Under the pieces are notes generated by a model. It did not search any database. It was not told the DNA's origin and saw only the letters and a program-made list of their open reading frames with translations. Below are positions 1 through 8,901 of a DNA stretch of 64,000 nt, piece by piece; the stretch's first letter is position 1, and every line of letters begins with the position of its first letter. Source of the DNA: Candidatus Latescibacterota bacterium (GTDB taxonomy: Bacteria; Latescibacterota; UBA2968; UBA8231); assembly GCA_022819745.1 (NCBI GenBank), contig JAJEGS010000011.1, positions 62,001 to 126,000 on the forward strand, written 5' to 3'. A program made the position numbers and the translations under genes.

Positions 1-798
1 GCGATAGGTCTGATTTTCGGCGGTCTCGCTGGTCAGCCGCCACATCTGCAGGGCCGAGCCAAAGAGGAAGGCGTGGCGCTGCATGGTGACTTCGACTGGG
101 GCCTCGGCCACTGGCTGGCCAGCCGAGTCGATGATTTGTAGCGTGAAATCGCCTTGGCGGTGCCGCCTGATGCGTTCCTCAGCGCTCTGTCGCCAAGCGG
201 CGTCAGGGGCGCGGCCGGCGTAGGTCAAGCGGGTCTGGGGCAGGTCTCCTACGGATAGGCTGCTGCCGTAGTGAAGGACTTCAAAGCCGGCGATTTCAAT
301 GGTCTGGCGACGGCTGCCGACGCCGAAGTTAATCGCGGCCTCGCCGGCGTCGTACTCGTCGATAAATTCAAATGGATAAAAGAACTCGCGCCAGGCAAGC
401 CCCACACTGAACCCCCTGTAGAGCGATTTGTCCCAATCGGGCGCGGCCTTCTGGGCATAGACTGTGGCATAGACTTCGCCGGTTTCGTCGCTCGACTCGA
501 TTCCCCGCGCCCAAAAGTGGATCAGGGCGACATCGCCCTTTTGTACCACGAGGGCCGTGGGGTTGCCAACTTCGACGCTCCAGGGGTCGCCCGCCTCGTG
601 CAGCACTTCGATGCGCAGGGCTTGGTCAAATGATGCGTGCTCAACTTCTACGACCTGACTGCGGGCGCGGTTGGCGGCGTTGGGTACGCGGGCCGAGTGG
701 AGGAAGTCGCCTTGGGTCAAAGGGATGCCGCCAGCGGGGAGCTGTGCTTGGGCGGCGTGGACGGCTAGCAAGATGGCAAAAGTGATGAATTTAAACAT
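1..798 (-). CDS. GH10-type endo-1,4-beta-xylanase-like protein, N-terminal part
   Basis: The gene starts at 798 and runs off the left edge, leaving 266 residues. A signal peptide is visible (MFKFITFAILLAVHAAQA). Next comes a carbohydrate-binding-like beta domain (roughly residues 25-185; motifs KGDVALIHFWARG, NFGVGSRRQTIEIAGFEVL), then a short beta module that ends in MQRHAFLFGSALQ at about 239-251. From family knowledge, this order (CBM-like domain, D-x-x-G-x-P-V linker module, RHAFLFGSA strand) is typical of the N-terminus of secreted GH10 xylanase-like proteins; the catalytic barrel with its two Glu residues should lie outside the window. The product is probably secreted and acts on xylan or related polysaccharide. 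The start is fixed by the signal peptide and TCCAGGAGTATCC just upstream on the minus strand. Confidence 0.8.
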   Translation of the reverse strand, partial: MFKFITFAILLAVHAAQAQLPAGGIPLTQGDFLHSARVPNAANRARSQVVEVEHASFDQALRIEVLHEAGDPWSVEVGNPTALVVQKGDVALIHFWARGIESSDETGEVYATVYAQKAAPDWDKSLYRGFSVGLAWREFFYPFEFIDEYDAGEAAINFGVGSRRQTIEIAGFEVLHYGSSLSVGDLPQTRLTYAGRAPDAAWRQSAEERIRRHRQGDFTLQIIDSAGQPVAEAPVEVTMQRHAFLFGSALQMWRLTSETAENQTYR

Positions 799-962
799 GG
801 ATACTCCTGGATAGATTATTAGAAGCAGTGCGGTTTATCGTCGGTTCGCCGGTTGCCCCGTCTTTGCCCATGCCGCTATATTGCTCCAGCCACCGTGCCA
901 CAGGAACCTCCGATAAGCTACCTGTAAGCTATACCAGTGGCCCTAACTCAGAAAGGACTCCT

Positions 963-1976
963 ATGCTGACCATTGCTGCCAACGATCCCCGCCTGACGTG
1001 GAGCGGAACCCTCTCGCTCAAAGAGGGGCCGGGCTGGGTCAAGCCTTGGCGCATTCCCCACGGGGATTTGGACCTGTACTCGCCTAGCGAGAGCGGCCTT
1101 GCCGGGCGGGCTGAGATGCCTTCGGGCGTGCGCGTGCGCGTGGCTACGGACGCCGAGGAATTAGTCGTCGGCTGTGAGCCGCTGGCTGAAGATGGCCGCT
1201 TTGACCTGTGCGTCGGTGGGCAGATTGTGGCCACTGCTTCGTACGCGGCTGGCGCGACTGAGGTGCGCTTCGAGGGCTTGCCGGCAGGCGAGAAATCCGT
1301 GGAGATTTGGCTGTCGCCGGCCATGCCCGTCGCCGTGCGTCACATTGCCTTGCCCGAGGGTGCACATTGCGAAAAAAGCGAGGACACTCGGCTGAAGTGG
1401 GTCGCGTATGGCAGTTCCATCACCCATTGCCGCACTGCGGGGTCGCCCGCCACCACTTGGCCCGGAGTGGTAGCTCGCGCCCGGGACTTTAACCTCACGT
1501 CGCTGGGCTTCGGCGGCCAGTGCCACGCCGACCCGTTCATCGCCCGGTTGATCCGCGACCTGCCGGCGGACTTTATCTCGGTCAAAATTGGCATCAACAT
1601 TTACGGTGCCGCTAGCCTCGGCCCGCGCGCCTTTCGCCCGGCCGTCCTCGGCACTATTGCCACCATCCGCGACGGCCATCCCCACACCCCGTTTGCAGTT
1701 TGCTCGCCGATTTGGGGCCACGACCGCGAGACCACGCCCAATGCGGTCGGCCTAACGTTGGAGCAGATGCGCGTCGAGGTTGCCGAGGCTGTGGAGGCGT
1801 TCAAAAGGCGCGGCGATGAGAATATCTACTACATAGACGGCCTCAAGCTCTTTGACGAGAGCCTCGCCGAATATCTGCCGGACAACCTCCACCCGGACGC
1901 CACCGGCTACGTGCTGATGGGAGAGAATTTTCTCAAAGAAGTGTTTGGGGTGCAGGGGGTGGAAGTGGGGAATTAG
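963..1976 (+). CDS. SGNH/GDSL-family hydrolase
   Basis: A 337-residue cytoplasmic-looking protein with an N-terminal beta-sandwich (about 1-140) followed by an SGNH hydrolase domain. The blocks are visible: YGSSIT at 149-154 (GDS variant, nucleophile probably Ser152), GFGG at 182-185, GIN at 210-212 in place of GxND, and DNLHP at 307-311 carrying the catalytic Asp and His. Members are lipases, acyl-esterases or carbohydrate deacetylases; the substrate here cannot be read. The start at 963 is preferred over upstream in-frame codons because AAAGGA precedes it at normal spacing and the family alignment begins there. The next gene starts four bases after the stop, suggesting co-transcription. Confidence 0.85.
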   Translation: MLTIAANDPRLTWSGTLSLKEGPGWVKPWRIPHGDLDLYSPSESGLAGRAEMPSGVRVRVATDAEELVVGCEPLAEDGRFDLCVGGQIVATASYAAGATEVRFEGLPAGEKSVEIWLSPAMPVAVRHIALPEGAHCEKSEDTRLKWVAYGSSITHCRTAGSPATTWPGVVARARDFNLTSLGFGGQCHADPFIARLIRDLPADFISVKIGINIYGAASLGPRAFRPAVLGTIATIRDGHPHTPFAVCSPIWGHDRETTPNAVGLTLEQMRVEVAEAVEAFKRRGDENIYYIDGLKLFDESLAEYLPDNLHPDATGYVLMGENFLKEVFGVQGVEVGN

Positions 1977-1980
1977 AAAA

Positions 1981-3198
1981 ATGGAAAACAGCAAAAATGC
2001 CAAGATATTGGTAATAACCAACTTCTTGTTACTGCTTGCCCAAGGAGTTTCTGCTGCCGAGTACAAAGTCCGGTTCATTTCTTTCGATGACATAAAACCC
2101 AGCGGCTCTAATCTGACGGTCTGTTGGGGTGGGCTAGGGATCGACCGGCAGCAGCGCGTCTATTTCGCCGTTAGCGATCAAAACGACGTTAATCCCGACG
2201 ATACGGTCATCTTCAGGTACGACGCGAAGACCGAAGATCGTCAACTGCTGGGTACCCTACGGGGCATCAGCGCAGCAGCGGGCAATCTGGGGCCGGAAGA
2301 GAGCATCGGCAAAGTACACGTCGCGATCGTGGAGTACAAGGGCAAAATGTACTTCTCCTCTCACGACTACCACGACATCAAACCCGACTACAGCGACATG
2401 TACCAACGTCGCGGAGGCCACTTCTACGCCTTCGATCTGAAGACGGAAACCTTTGAGGACCTGAGCGCAACGGACAATCACGGTGTCTCGGTGCCCTATC
2501 AAGGAATCATCGCCATGGACATTCTGCGGCAACACGACAAACTGGCCGGTTTCACTTTTCCCTATGGGGATGTCCTGATCTATGATCTAAAAAAACGCCG
2601 CACGACCTTCTACCCAGGCGTCCCGGAATATCGCCGGAAGAACGTGTCGCGCGAAATCTGGGCTACCAAGAAGGGCAAGGTGTATTTCTCCTACCATACG
2701 CCGGATTTCTGGCTATGGGAACTGGATGTTGAGTCGGGCGTGATGCAGCGGACCCAACAGCGCAATATCCTGAGCAACGGCTTCCTCCACGGCATGGTGG
2801 CGACTCGGGATGGGAATACCGTGTATCTTCTTACTAACAGAGGCGGCAACCTCTACTCCTTCGACGTCGAAGCAGAGCGCCTGAAAGAGCTGGGTTCCCT
2901 ACTCCCGCCCGAGGAGATCGCACAGGGCCAGTCGATCCAATTCGTCTTCGGTCTGATTCTGTCGCAGGACGAGAAAAAGTTGTACACCCTTCCTTGCCGA
3001 TTCGCAGATGGTAATGTCCCCACACTATACGAATACGATATAGAGACCGGGGATAAGACACAGCTCGCCCGCTTCCCCTCCCTGACCGGCGGCACGGTGA
3101 CCGGCACCAACGCGATAGACGACCGAGGGAGGTTGTACTTCGGATATCACACATCCAATGAAGGGGAGAGTGCGCGGCTGATTCAAATATATCGTTAG
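1981..3198 (+). CDS. secreted beta-propeller protein
   Basis: A 405-residue protein with a signal peptide (cleavage after GVSA, about residue 25). It contains at least five repeats of the type L-Y/W-x-(Y/F/L)-D-(L/V/I)-(K/E)-x-(E/K)-(T/R/S), for example FYAFDLKTETF, LIYDLKKRR, LWELDVESG, LYSFDVEAER and LYEYDIETGD, which indicates a WD40/YVTN-like beta-propeller. No catalytic residues stand out; such proteins bind or turn over sugars and small molecules in the periplasm. It begins four bases after the SGNH hydrolase stop and probably shares its mRNA. I chose the ATG at 1981 because the signal peptide starts there; a longer in-frame version would put polar residues in front of it. Confidence 0.75.
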   Translation: MENSKNAKILVITNFLLLLAQGVSAAEYKVRFISFDDIKPSGSNLTVCWGGLGIDRQQRVYFAVSDQNDVNPDDTVIFRYDAKTEDRQLLGTLRGISAAAGNLGPEESIGKVHVAIVEYKGKMYFSSHDYHDIKPDYSDMYQRRGGHFYAFDLKTETFEDLSATDNHGVSVPYQGIIAMDILRQHDKLAGFTFPYGDVLIYDLKKRRTTFYPGVPEYRRKNVSREIWATKKGKVYFSYHTPDFWLWELDVESGVMQRTQQRNILSNGFLHGMVATRDGNTVYLLTNRGGNLYSFDVEAERLKELGSLLPPEEIAQGQSIQFVFGLILSQDEKKLYTLPCRFADGNVPTLYEYDIETGDKTQLARFPSLTGGTVTGTNAIDDRGRLYFGYHTSNEGESARLIQIYR

Positions 3199-3269
3199 AT
3201 CTATCACTCTTTCTTACTTTTACCATTGAGGTAGCGGGACTTTCCTAGCGATCAAATGGAGGATAGACA

Positions 3270-3674
3270 ATGGGCGATACCTATAGGGTGCAAAATTGCT
3301 TTGGCCAACCGGCTGAAAATCACGGCCATCCCGGCGGTATCTCTCGGGTTATACTTGGCCCCGGAGTGCGTCGGAAGGAGCGACCGGCCGCCATAAATAC
3401 CGAGCGGCTAGTAATCCACACCAACGAATACGAGCCGGGCGGAGTCTCAGGCGACGGCCACGCTCACGCCGATCAGGAACAGGCCTTTTACATCTTAGAA
3501 GGCGAGATCGAAGTTGAGGTGGGGGATGAGACCTATCAACTGGGGCCGGGCGACTGCGTGCTCCTGCCGCGCAATGTCTTTCACAAGCACCGCAATGTTG
3601 GCGACAAGCCGTTGAAGTTTCTCTTTATCAGCGCGATGCTCGACAATGGATCGCCGCCGGGGGACAAAGGCTAA
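3270..3674 (+). CDS. small cupin-domain protein
   Basis: A 134-residue single-domain cupin. The two cupin motifs are clear: G-D-G-H-A-H-A-D-Q-E-Q-A-F-Y-I-L-E-G (about 54-71) supplies the usual His-x-His...Glu metal ligands, and PGDCVLLPRNVFHKHRN (about 92-108) gives the second-motif His. Small cupins of this kind are metal-dependent isomerases, dioxygenases or sugar-binding regulators; the sequence does not decide which. GGAGG lies about 8 bases before the ATG. It follows the propeller gene by 71 bases on the same strand and may be the end of that operon. Confidence 0.85.
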   Translation: MGDTYRVQNCFGQPAENHGHPGGISRVILGPGVRRKERPAAINTERLVIHTNEYEPGGVSGDGHAHADQEQAFYILEGEIEVEVGDETYQLGPGDCVLLPRNVFHKHRNVGDKPLKFLFISAMLDNGSPPGDKG

Positions 3675-3752
3675 TATTTGTGGATTGGGTGGGCTGTTTT
3701 GATTATTAATTGAATAAATAGCCGCAAGCAGCAAACAGAGGTGTATTCTTCT

Positions 3753-4148
3753 ATGGATAGCATCATTCCCATCATCGCGAATATTGTGATATCCCCATTC
3801 TTTTTGTTCTGCCTTGGGCTCTTGGCGGCTTGGGCGATACTGCTACATGGGTTCTGGCAATGGCGACAGGGGCACAAGCGAATCCAAGCCTTGGTCGATC
3901 GCATAAGAGCCTTACACACCCAAGCGGGAACGCGCCCTCGGCACCTGCCTTCGTTGGCTAGCAGCTACCATCTTTTTCCCGAAAGCATAAACTGGATCTT
4001 CAGGCTCGACCGGGAACTTAACGCCCTAGAGCGCCAGCGCGGGATGCGCGTTCCGTATAGTCGGCGGGGGTTGTCCTTGTCCTCTGATGAGGAGGTACTC
4101 GACGGCTTCAGCCGCCGGGTCGAAGCGTTGGAAGGTTCTCAGCGCTAG
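3753..4148 (+). CDS. hypothetical membrane-anchored protein
   Basis: I do not recognise this 131-residue protein. It has one hydrophobic segment (about residues 6-31, VISPFFLFCLGLLAAWAILL), then a basic and partly helical cytoplasmic tail with the motif NWIFRLDRELNALERQRG. The ATG at 3753 is chosen over a GTG 12 bases upstream because the GTG lies within the likely ribosome-binding site AGAGGTG. It is convergent with the serine hydrolase gene that follows. Confidence 0.55.
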   Translation: MDSIIPIIANIVISPFFLFCLGLLAAWAILLHGFWQWRQGHKRIQALVDRIRALHTQAGTRPRHLPSLASSYHLFPESINWIFRLDRELNALERQRGMRVPYSRRGLSLSSDEEVLDGFSRRVEALEGSQR

Positions 4149-4166
4149 TAGCGCCTCCTGCGTTCC

Positions 4167-5429
4167 TCACAGCCCGTAGTTGACCTGCCACTTGCTCAAA
4201 TTCGGCCGGTGCGCCCGTTTCCGTTCCAACTCGTACGCATAGATAACTCGGCCTAGTTCGGCCAAAAACGGCAGCCCTACTTCGTCGTACTCGTAGGCCC
4301 CGTCGTTAAAGATGCCGTTTTCGTTTACCAGCACCACGGCTGTTAGCAAAAACTCGATCCCGTGCTCGAAATCGACGATATAGGCGTTGTCCGTCACATA
4401 CCCATAGGCTAGCCCCACCTTGTTGAAAATCCGCACGGAGTCGGGCATGGGTTCCTTGTTGTCGCCGAACAGGAAGAATTTTACGTAGCTGTCGTAGTAC
4501 TTTTCCGGGTCGTATTGGGGGTGAGGACACTCGCGCGGCAACATGGACATGGCGCGGTAGAGGAAGCGGTAGTCGTCGGGCCGCAGGTCGAAGCGCCGCT
4601 CTACGGGCAACTCCTCGGGGAAAAACACTGCTATGAGTAGGTCTTGCAATACTTCCACTGACATGTAGTTCGATCCGGCGAAATCCTTGGGTGCAGATAC
4701 CAACGCCCCGTTTTGGATGTGTCCCTCGCCCCTGGGAATCGGCGCGGGTGCGCGCCACGTATGCGGATTGACCAGCATGGGCTGCTGGTAGAGGACTTGG
4801 TCTCCTCGGTAGAACGTCAGCGGATTTGTATGCCGGTTTTCCTCGGGCGAGTGCGCGATGGCGAGCCGATGCGTCAGGCGCACATCCCGATATCCCTTTT
4901 CCCACAGCCCCTCGTTCATCCGCTGCTGCCCCACGAACTCGTAGAGCCGATTGTACGCGTCGTTGTCGCTGACGGCGAAGAGCTTGCGGATGTAGTGGGC
5001 GATGGTGGGCAGTCCATCGGGTGCGGTTGGATTTTCGCGCACTGCGGTCTGCCTGCTGAAGGCGCTGTCAATGCGGACGGGCGTATGCCGATCCACGCCC
5101 GCAATGGCCAGTTGATTGAGCTTTTCCAGCGCCAGCAGGGCACCCGCTAGCTTGATTGTGCTCGCCGGATAAAAATAATCCTGCGGATTGACGCGGTACT
5201 CGTGGCGGGTGAAATGCGGCCGGTTGGCGGCGTCGCGGTCGATTTGCGTGTAGAGGATCTGTACTTCGTGCTTGGCCGCGGCCGCGAGCACGGGCGCGCA
5301 GATGGGATTGGAGCGCAACAAGGATTTGAGCAAGGGGTCTCCGTCTCCGTAGATAGCAGCCGGATAGATGCAGGTTGCAAAAACCGCGAGCGCTGCCGCG
5401 ACGACTGGGTTGACTCCATGTTTAGGCAT
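4167..5429 (-). CDS. secreted serine hydrolase with class A beta-lactamase fold
   Basis: A 420-residue protein with a signal peptide (about 1-28). The class A beta-lactamase/PBP motifs are all present in order: S90-T-I-K93 (nucleophile and general base), S154-D-N156, and K337-V-G339 in place of KTG. It is longer than typical class A enzymes (about 290), with an insertion between SDN and KVG, and lacks an obvious E166-type loop, so a peptidase or esterase role in the envelope is more likely than antibiotic resistance. It is transcribed with the Yip1-like gene upstream (52-base gap). Confidence 0.8.
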   Translation of the reverse strand: MPKHGVNPVVAAALAVFATCIYPAAIYGDGDPLLKSLLRSNPICAPVLAAAAKHEVQILYTQIDRDAANRPHFTRHEYRVNPQDYFYPASTIKLAGALLALEKLNQLAIAGVDRHTPVRIDSAFSRQTAVRENPTAPDGLPTIAHYIRKLFAVSDNDAYNRLYEFVGQQRMNEGLWEKGYRDVRLTHRLAIAHSPEENRHTNPLTFYRGDQVLYQQPMLVNPHTWRAPAPIPRGEGHIQNGALVSAPKDFAGSNYMSVEVLQDLLIAVFFPEELPVERRFDLRPDDYRFLYRAMSMLPRECPHPQYDPEKYYDSYVKFFLFGDNKEPMPDSVRIFNKVGLAYGYVTDNAYIVDFEHGIEFLLTAVVLVNENGIFNDGAYEYDEVGLPFLAELGRVIYAYELERKRAHRPNLSKWQVNYGL

Positions 5430-5481
5430 GTGAGATTCCGTGTAAAAACGCCTAGGACCGGAGCAAGGCAGGGCGCGGCGT

Positions 5482-6195
5482 TTATTGCGGAGGTGGCGGA
5501 GGTACGCTTTGGCTGATGGTCTCGATGAAGACGCCGCCGAAAATCCAGATTAGCCACAAAAGCCCAAGTGAGAGGGTCGCCTTGCGCACGGGCGCGTCGG
5601 CCAGCGCGCTCAACCCAATGCCCATGATCCCAATCTGCCACAGGTCAAAGGGATTGAGGGCCGTAAGGATTCGGCCGCCAAACGTGGCCGCGGCTTCCTC
5701 GGACAAAAAGAGACCCAGCCCCAGATGCGCCCCGATGTCGCCGGTTGCCAGCACCAGCACCACGCGGACCACCCATTCGACGGCCACCACCAACAGCGCA
5801 TACGCTTTTACGATCAGCATTTGTCGGTAGCTGACCTCGGCTTGGAAAACGGAGCGCGCCAGCATCAAAAGCACGCCCCCGACCACGACTAATGAGAAAA
5901 AAAGCCCCACCGGGACCACCATCCAGCCATGCGCTTGGAGTGCCTCTGCTTGCTGCCGCTCGGCCTCGTCCAAGCCCTCTAGCTGCTCTTGGACGGCTGG
6001 TACTCCTACGTCGAAGGTCAGGTTATAGCAGCCAACCCCTATCGCGCAAACCAAGAGGACTGGCAGCAACCAGTCGTGGGCGCTCTCTTGGCCGCGCACT
6101 GCGGTAAAAGCCGTGTGCGGCGCGTAAAAAACGCGCTGTATCCGTGCGAAAAGGCTGAGGTCTTCGGCGGCAAACCCCGGTCCGGTTGCGCTCAT
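5482..6195 (-). CDS. Yip1-family integral membrane protein
   Basis: A 237-residue protein with five hydrophobic segments (about 44-64, 93-112, 126-150, 172-195 and 208-226). An N-terminal amphipathic RIQRVFYAPHTAFTAV stretch is followed by the membrane part, the layout of bacterial YIP1/DUF1282 proteins, which sit in the cytoplasmic membrane and whose function is unknown. A Q/E-rich loop (EGLDEAERQQAEAL) lies between the first two segments. It is the upstream member of a two-gene unit with the serine hydrolase. Confidence 0.7.
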   Translation of the reverse strand: MSATGPGFAAEDLSLFARIQRVFYAPHTAFTAVRGQESAHDWLLPVLLVCAIGVGCYNLTFDVGVPAVQEQLEGLDEAERQQAEALQAHGWMVVPVGLFFSLVVVGGVLLMLARSVFQAEVSYRQMLIVKAYALLVVAVEWVVRVVLVLATGDIGAHLGLGLFLSEEAAATFGGRILTALNPFDLWQIGIMGIGLSALADAPVRKATLSLGLLWLIWIFGGVFIETISQSVPPPPPQ

Positions 6196-6576
6196 GGGCC
6201 GTTTATCTCCATTAGTGCGATGTAGATGGCGGGATAAACGGGATGAAGGCCGTCTATCCCTTTGAATTCCTTTAATATAGAGGCCGCAGTGCCAATGCCA
6301 AACGAAGGATTGGAGGAGCAGGGATGGGGTGGACGGCCCAGCGGCGGCGAATTAGTTGCTTGTGCTGCGGCTGAGATTCCCTATATTTACCCCATCGTTT
6401 GTCTCTGCAATAGTTGTGGAGGCATTTTGAACCACGTTGGCAGTCGTTCGGATTCGCGTAGATCCTACCCCCGGGCCTGATGTAGTTCTCCTACCGAAAA
6501 GCCTGACGCAGTAGATTCCTACTCAAAGTTATTCGCACGTTCTGCTCTAACCGCACATTGCAAAAGGACTTTACTT
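6196..6576. other. intergenic region upstream of the cold-shock gene
   Basis: These 381 bases separate the divergent Yip1-like and cold-shock genes. No convincing gene is present: a 72-codon frame at 6262-6480 has no ribosome-binding site, no recognisable family and an unnatural composition. The stretch probably holds two promoters and the cold-shock 5' untranslated region. I could not identify a defined RNA thermometer or cold box by eye. Confidence 0.5.
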
Positions 6577-6786
6577 ATGGCAGATCGCGAGAAGGGAACC
6601 GTAAAATGGTTCAACGACGCGAAAGGCTTCGGATTTATTGAGCGCGAGAACGGCGAAGATGTTTTCGTCCACCACAGCGCGATCCGGGCCGAGGGTTTCC
6701 GCACCTTGTCCGACGGGCAGCAAGTGGAGTTTGAAGTCGTTCAGGGCAAGAAAGGCCCAGCGGCTGAGAGCGTTGTAGCACTATAG
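6577..6786 (+). CDS. cold-shock domain protein (CspA family)
   Basis: A 69-residue OB-fold nucleic-acid chaperone with both RNA-binding motifs intact: RNP1 K-G-F-G-F-I (about 16-21) and RNP2 V-F-V-H-H (about 29-33), plus the conserved GTVKWFN start. Family members melt RNA structure in the cytoplasm and are often induced by cold or growth. AAAGGAC lies 8 bases before the ATG. A strong terminator follows at 6806-6840, so it is probably transcribed alone. Confidence 0.97.
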   Translation: MADREKGTVKWFNDAKGFGFIERENGEDVFVHHSAIRAEGFRTLSDGQQVEFEVVQGKKGPAAESVVAL

Positions 6787-6805
6787 GCTTTGGCCTCATA
6801 AGTGC

Positions 6806-6845
6806 AAAAGGGGGTGATGTACACTGCATCACTCCCTTTTATTTT
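6806..6845 (+). terminator. intrinsic terminator after the cold-shock gene
   Basis: A 14-base-pair stem (AAAAGGGGGTGATG at 6806-6819 with CATCACTCCCTTTT at 6827-6840, one G-T pair) closes a 7-base loop and is followed by ATTTTT. This is a classic Rho-independent terminator located 20 bases after the stop codon. The RRM gene begins just after it. Confidence 0.9.
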
Positions 6846-6855
6846 TGGAGTTTAG

Positions 6856-7122
6856 ATGAAGATTCGCGTTGATAATCTAGCTACTGAAGTAACCGAGGAC
6901 GACCTCCGTACGCTGTTTGAGCTATTCGGTGCTGTCGCCGCCGCCACCATTGACCCACGCCGCCGCTGGGGCCAAATCGACATGCCCAGCAAGGCCGCGG
7001 CCCGCGAGGCCATCGACATGCTCAACGGGCAAAATCTCAAGGGCTTAGACATGGTCGTCGAGGAAATGGCCGACCGTCCCGCGCGCCCGCGCGGCAGGCC
7101 CCGCAGAGGCCGACGGCGCTAG
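6856..7122 (+). CDS. RRM-domain RNA-binding protein
   Basis: An 88-residue protein with a single RNA-recognition motif: RNP2-like I-R-V-D-N-L (3-8), the helix TEDDLRTLFELFG, RNP1-like R-W-G-Q-I-D-M (37-43) and the terminal helix AAAREAIDMLNGQ. The tail RPARPRGRPRRGRRR is arginine/glycine-rich, as in bacterial Rbp proteins. RNP1 lacks the usual aromatic pair (W-G-Q-I instead of G-F-G/A-F), so RNA affinity may depend on the basic tail. It lies directly behind the cold-shock gene, separated by a terminator; TTTTTGGAG precedes the start. Confidence 0.88.
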   Translation: MKIRVDNLATEVTEDDLRTLFELFGAVAAATIDPRRRWGQIDMPSKAAAREAIDMLNGQNLKGLDMVVEEMADRPARPRGRPRRGRRR

Positions 7123-7125
7123 CCC

Positions 7126-8901
7126 TTACTCGTACCACTGAGCTTGTAGGCTGAACAAGCGGCTGTACTCGCCGCCTTTGCGCATCAATGCCTCGTGCGT
7201 CCCTTGCTCGACTATTCGTCCATTTTTGAGCACGAGAATTCGGTCGGCGGCGCGGGCCGCGCCCAGCCGGTGCGAGATCATCACCGAAGCCTTGCCCTTA
7301 GTCATCTCCCCGAAGCGCCGATAGACCTCGGCCTCGGCCTTGGGGTCCAGCGCGGCCGTCGGCTCGTCCAGCACTACGAACTCAGCCGCCCGGGCCAGCG
7401 CCCGGGCCGTGGCCAGCTTCTGCCACTCACCCGTAGATAAGTCAGCCCCTCCTAGTTCCTTGCCCAGCAGGGCTTCGTACTGATCGGGCAATTCGGCGAT
7501 AAACGACGCTGCGCCAGCTAGCTCGGCCGCCCGCTCGACAGAAACCGCTTGTCCCAAAGCCCCAAAGGCGATGTTGTCGCGCACGGGAAATTGAAAGCGC
7601 ACAAAGTCTTGAAAAACCGCGGCAAAAAGCTGCCTGACCCGATTTTGAGGATAGGCCAAAAGAGGCTTGTCCCCGAGCAAGACTCGTCCGCCTGTCGGCT
7701 GGTACAGCCCCATCATCAGCTTGACCAAGGTCGTCTTGCCAGCCCCGTTTTCGCCGACTAGCGCGACGCGCTCGCCCGGCCGGATTTCTAGGTCAATGCC
7801 CGCGAGCACGAGGTCGCCGTCTGGATAGTGGAAGGACACCTGATCAAAGCGCAGCGGCAGGTTTTTTAGGTCTTGGCCTGCGTCCGCAGCCCCTCGGGAC
7901 GCTTGGGGTGCCGTCAGGTCGAGGAATTCGTAGAGATCTCCTAGATACAGCGACTCCTCGTGCAGGGTGTTCAAGGAGCGCATGATCCCGCCGAGCTGCC
8001 AAGAAAACTGCTGCACGGCCCGCGCCAACATGCCGTACTGGCCGATGGTTAGCTGCGCGCCAGCGACCAACCAGACGAGGATCGTCAGGCAGCCGATGTA
8101 TCCCCAGCCGCCGATGCTGGAGGTCAGCCCGCCGAGCCAAGCCCGCTTGGCCTCCAGCCCGCGGCGCTCTATGGCCAGCGCAACGGCTTTGTCGCGCCAG
8201 GTGTCGAGCAAGTGGTCGCGCAGCGTGAAGAGCCGCACCTCCATGGCTTGTTCGCGCTCGGTCAGCAATTCGCGGAAATAGGATGTCTCGCGGTATTGCG
8301 GCGTGCGCTCGCGATAGACGTAGTGCGTCTTTTTGCTGATCCACATCATCACCAACACCCCAGGGACGGAGCCGATCAAGGTCAGCGGCCCCAAGGCCCA
8401 ATGCCCGGTCAGCAGTACGCCTACGACCGCGGCCATCCCTCCCAAGGTACCGACCGTGTCTAGCGCCACGTTGAGCAGGCTGAGGAGCCGGCCGCTCAGG
8501 TCTTCGTTGGCCCGCTTGAGCGCGTCGTAGAACGCGGGATGCTCGAAGTGGACTAACTCGACCTTCTGCACCTTGTCCACGACTTGCCGCTGCAAGCGCA
8601 CGCTGACTCGGTCTTGGACATCTGTCTGCAAGACCGCCCGCACCATATCGAGCAGCATGTGGGTGAAAAGCGTGGCGAAAAAGCCGCCGACCCAAGGCAG
8701 GGTCTGTAAAAAGGCCGCTCGGCCACCGCCCAGCGCGGCGGCGAGCTGATCGACGATCCGCCCGGTGAGCCACAGCTCTACGGCCGGCAGCAGCGAGCCG
8801 ATCAGCACGATGATGGCCAGCCCTCCTGTTCCCCAGGGATGGACGCGGAGCACCTCCTTGAGGAGCGTGGGCAAGAGGCGTATCGCGCTCAGTCGCTTCA
8901 C
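7126..8901 (-). CDS. ABC exporter half-transporter, second subunit
   Basis: A 591-residue half-transporter. The N-terminal membrane domain (about 1-330) holds six predicted helices; the nucleotide-binding domain carries Walker A GENGAGKT (383-390), signature LSTGEWQK (488-495) and Walker B FVVLDE (508-513). The signature departs from LSGGQ. The GTG start at 8901 overlaps the TGA stop of the upstream subunit (GTGA) and is preceded by AGGAGG, which argues for translational coupling and a heterodimer. Longer in-frame readings upstream are just the neighbour gene read in another frame. The substrate (lipid, peptide or drug) cannot be told. Confidence 0.9.
   Translation of the reverse strand: MKRLSAIRLLPTLLKEVLRVHPWGTGGLAIIVLIGSLLPAVELWLTGRIVDQLAAALGGGRAAFLQTLPWVGGFFATLFTHMLLDMVRAVLQTDVQDRVSVRLQRQVVDKVQKVELVHFEHPAFYDALKRANEDLSGRLLSLLNVALDTVGTLGGMAAVVGVLLTGHWALGPLTLIGSVPGVLVMMWISKKTHYVYRERTPQYRETSYFRELLTEREQAMEVRLFTLRDHLLDTWRDKAVALAIERRGLEAKRAWLGGLTSSIGGWGYIGCLTILVWLVAGAQLTIGQYGMLARAVQQFSWQLGGIMRSLNTLHEESLYLGDLYEFLDLTAPQASRGAADAGQDLKNLPLRFDQVSFHYPDGDLVLAGIDLEIRPGERVALVGENGAGKTTLVKLMMGLYQPTGGRVLLGDKPLLAYPQNRVRQLFAAVFQDFVRFQFPVRDNIAFGALGQAVSVERAAELAGAASFIAELPDQYEALLGKELGGADLSTGEWQKLATARALARAAEFVVLDEPTAALDPKAEAEVYRRFGEMTKGKASVMISHRLGAARAADRILVLKNGRIVEQGTHEALMRKGGEYSRLFSLQAQWYE

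Noticed and set aside
828..962. Longer start for the SGNH hydrolase
   Set aside because: The added residues are not hydrophobic enough for a signal peptide and the better ribosome-binding site is before 963.
6262..6480. 72-codon open frame in the cold-shock leader
   Set aside because: It lacks a ribosome-binding site and family resemblance, and its composition is unlike neighbouring proteins.
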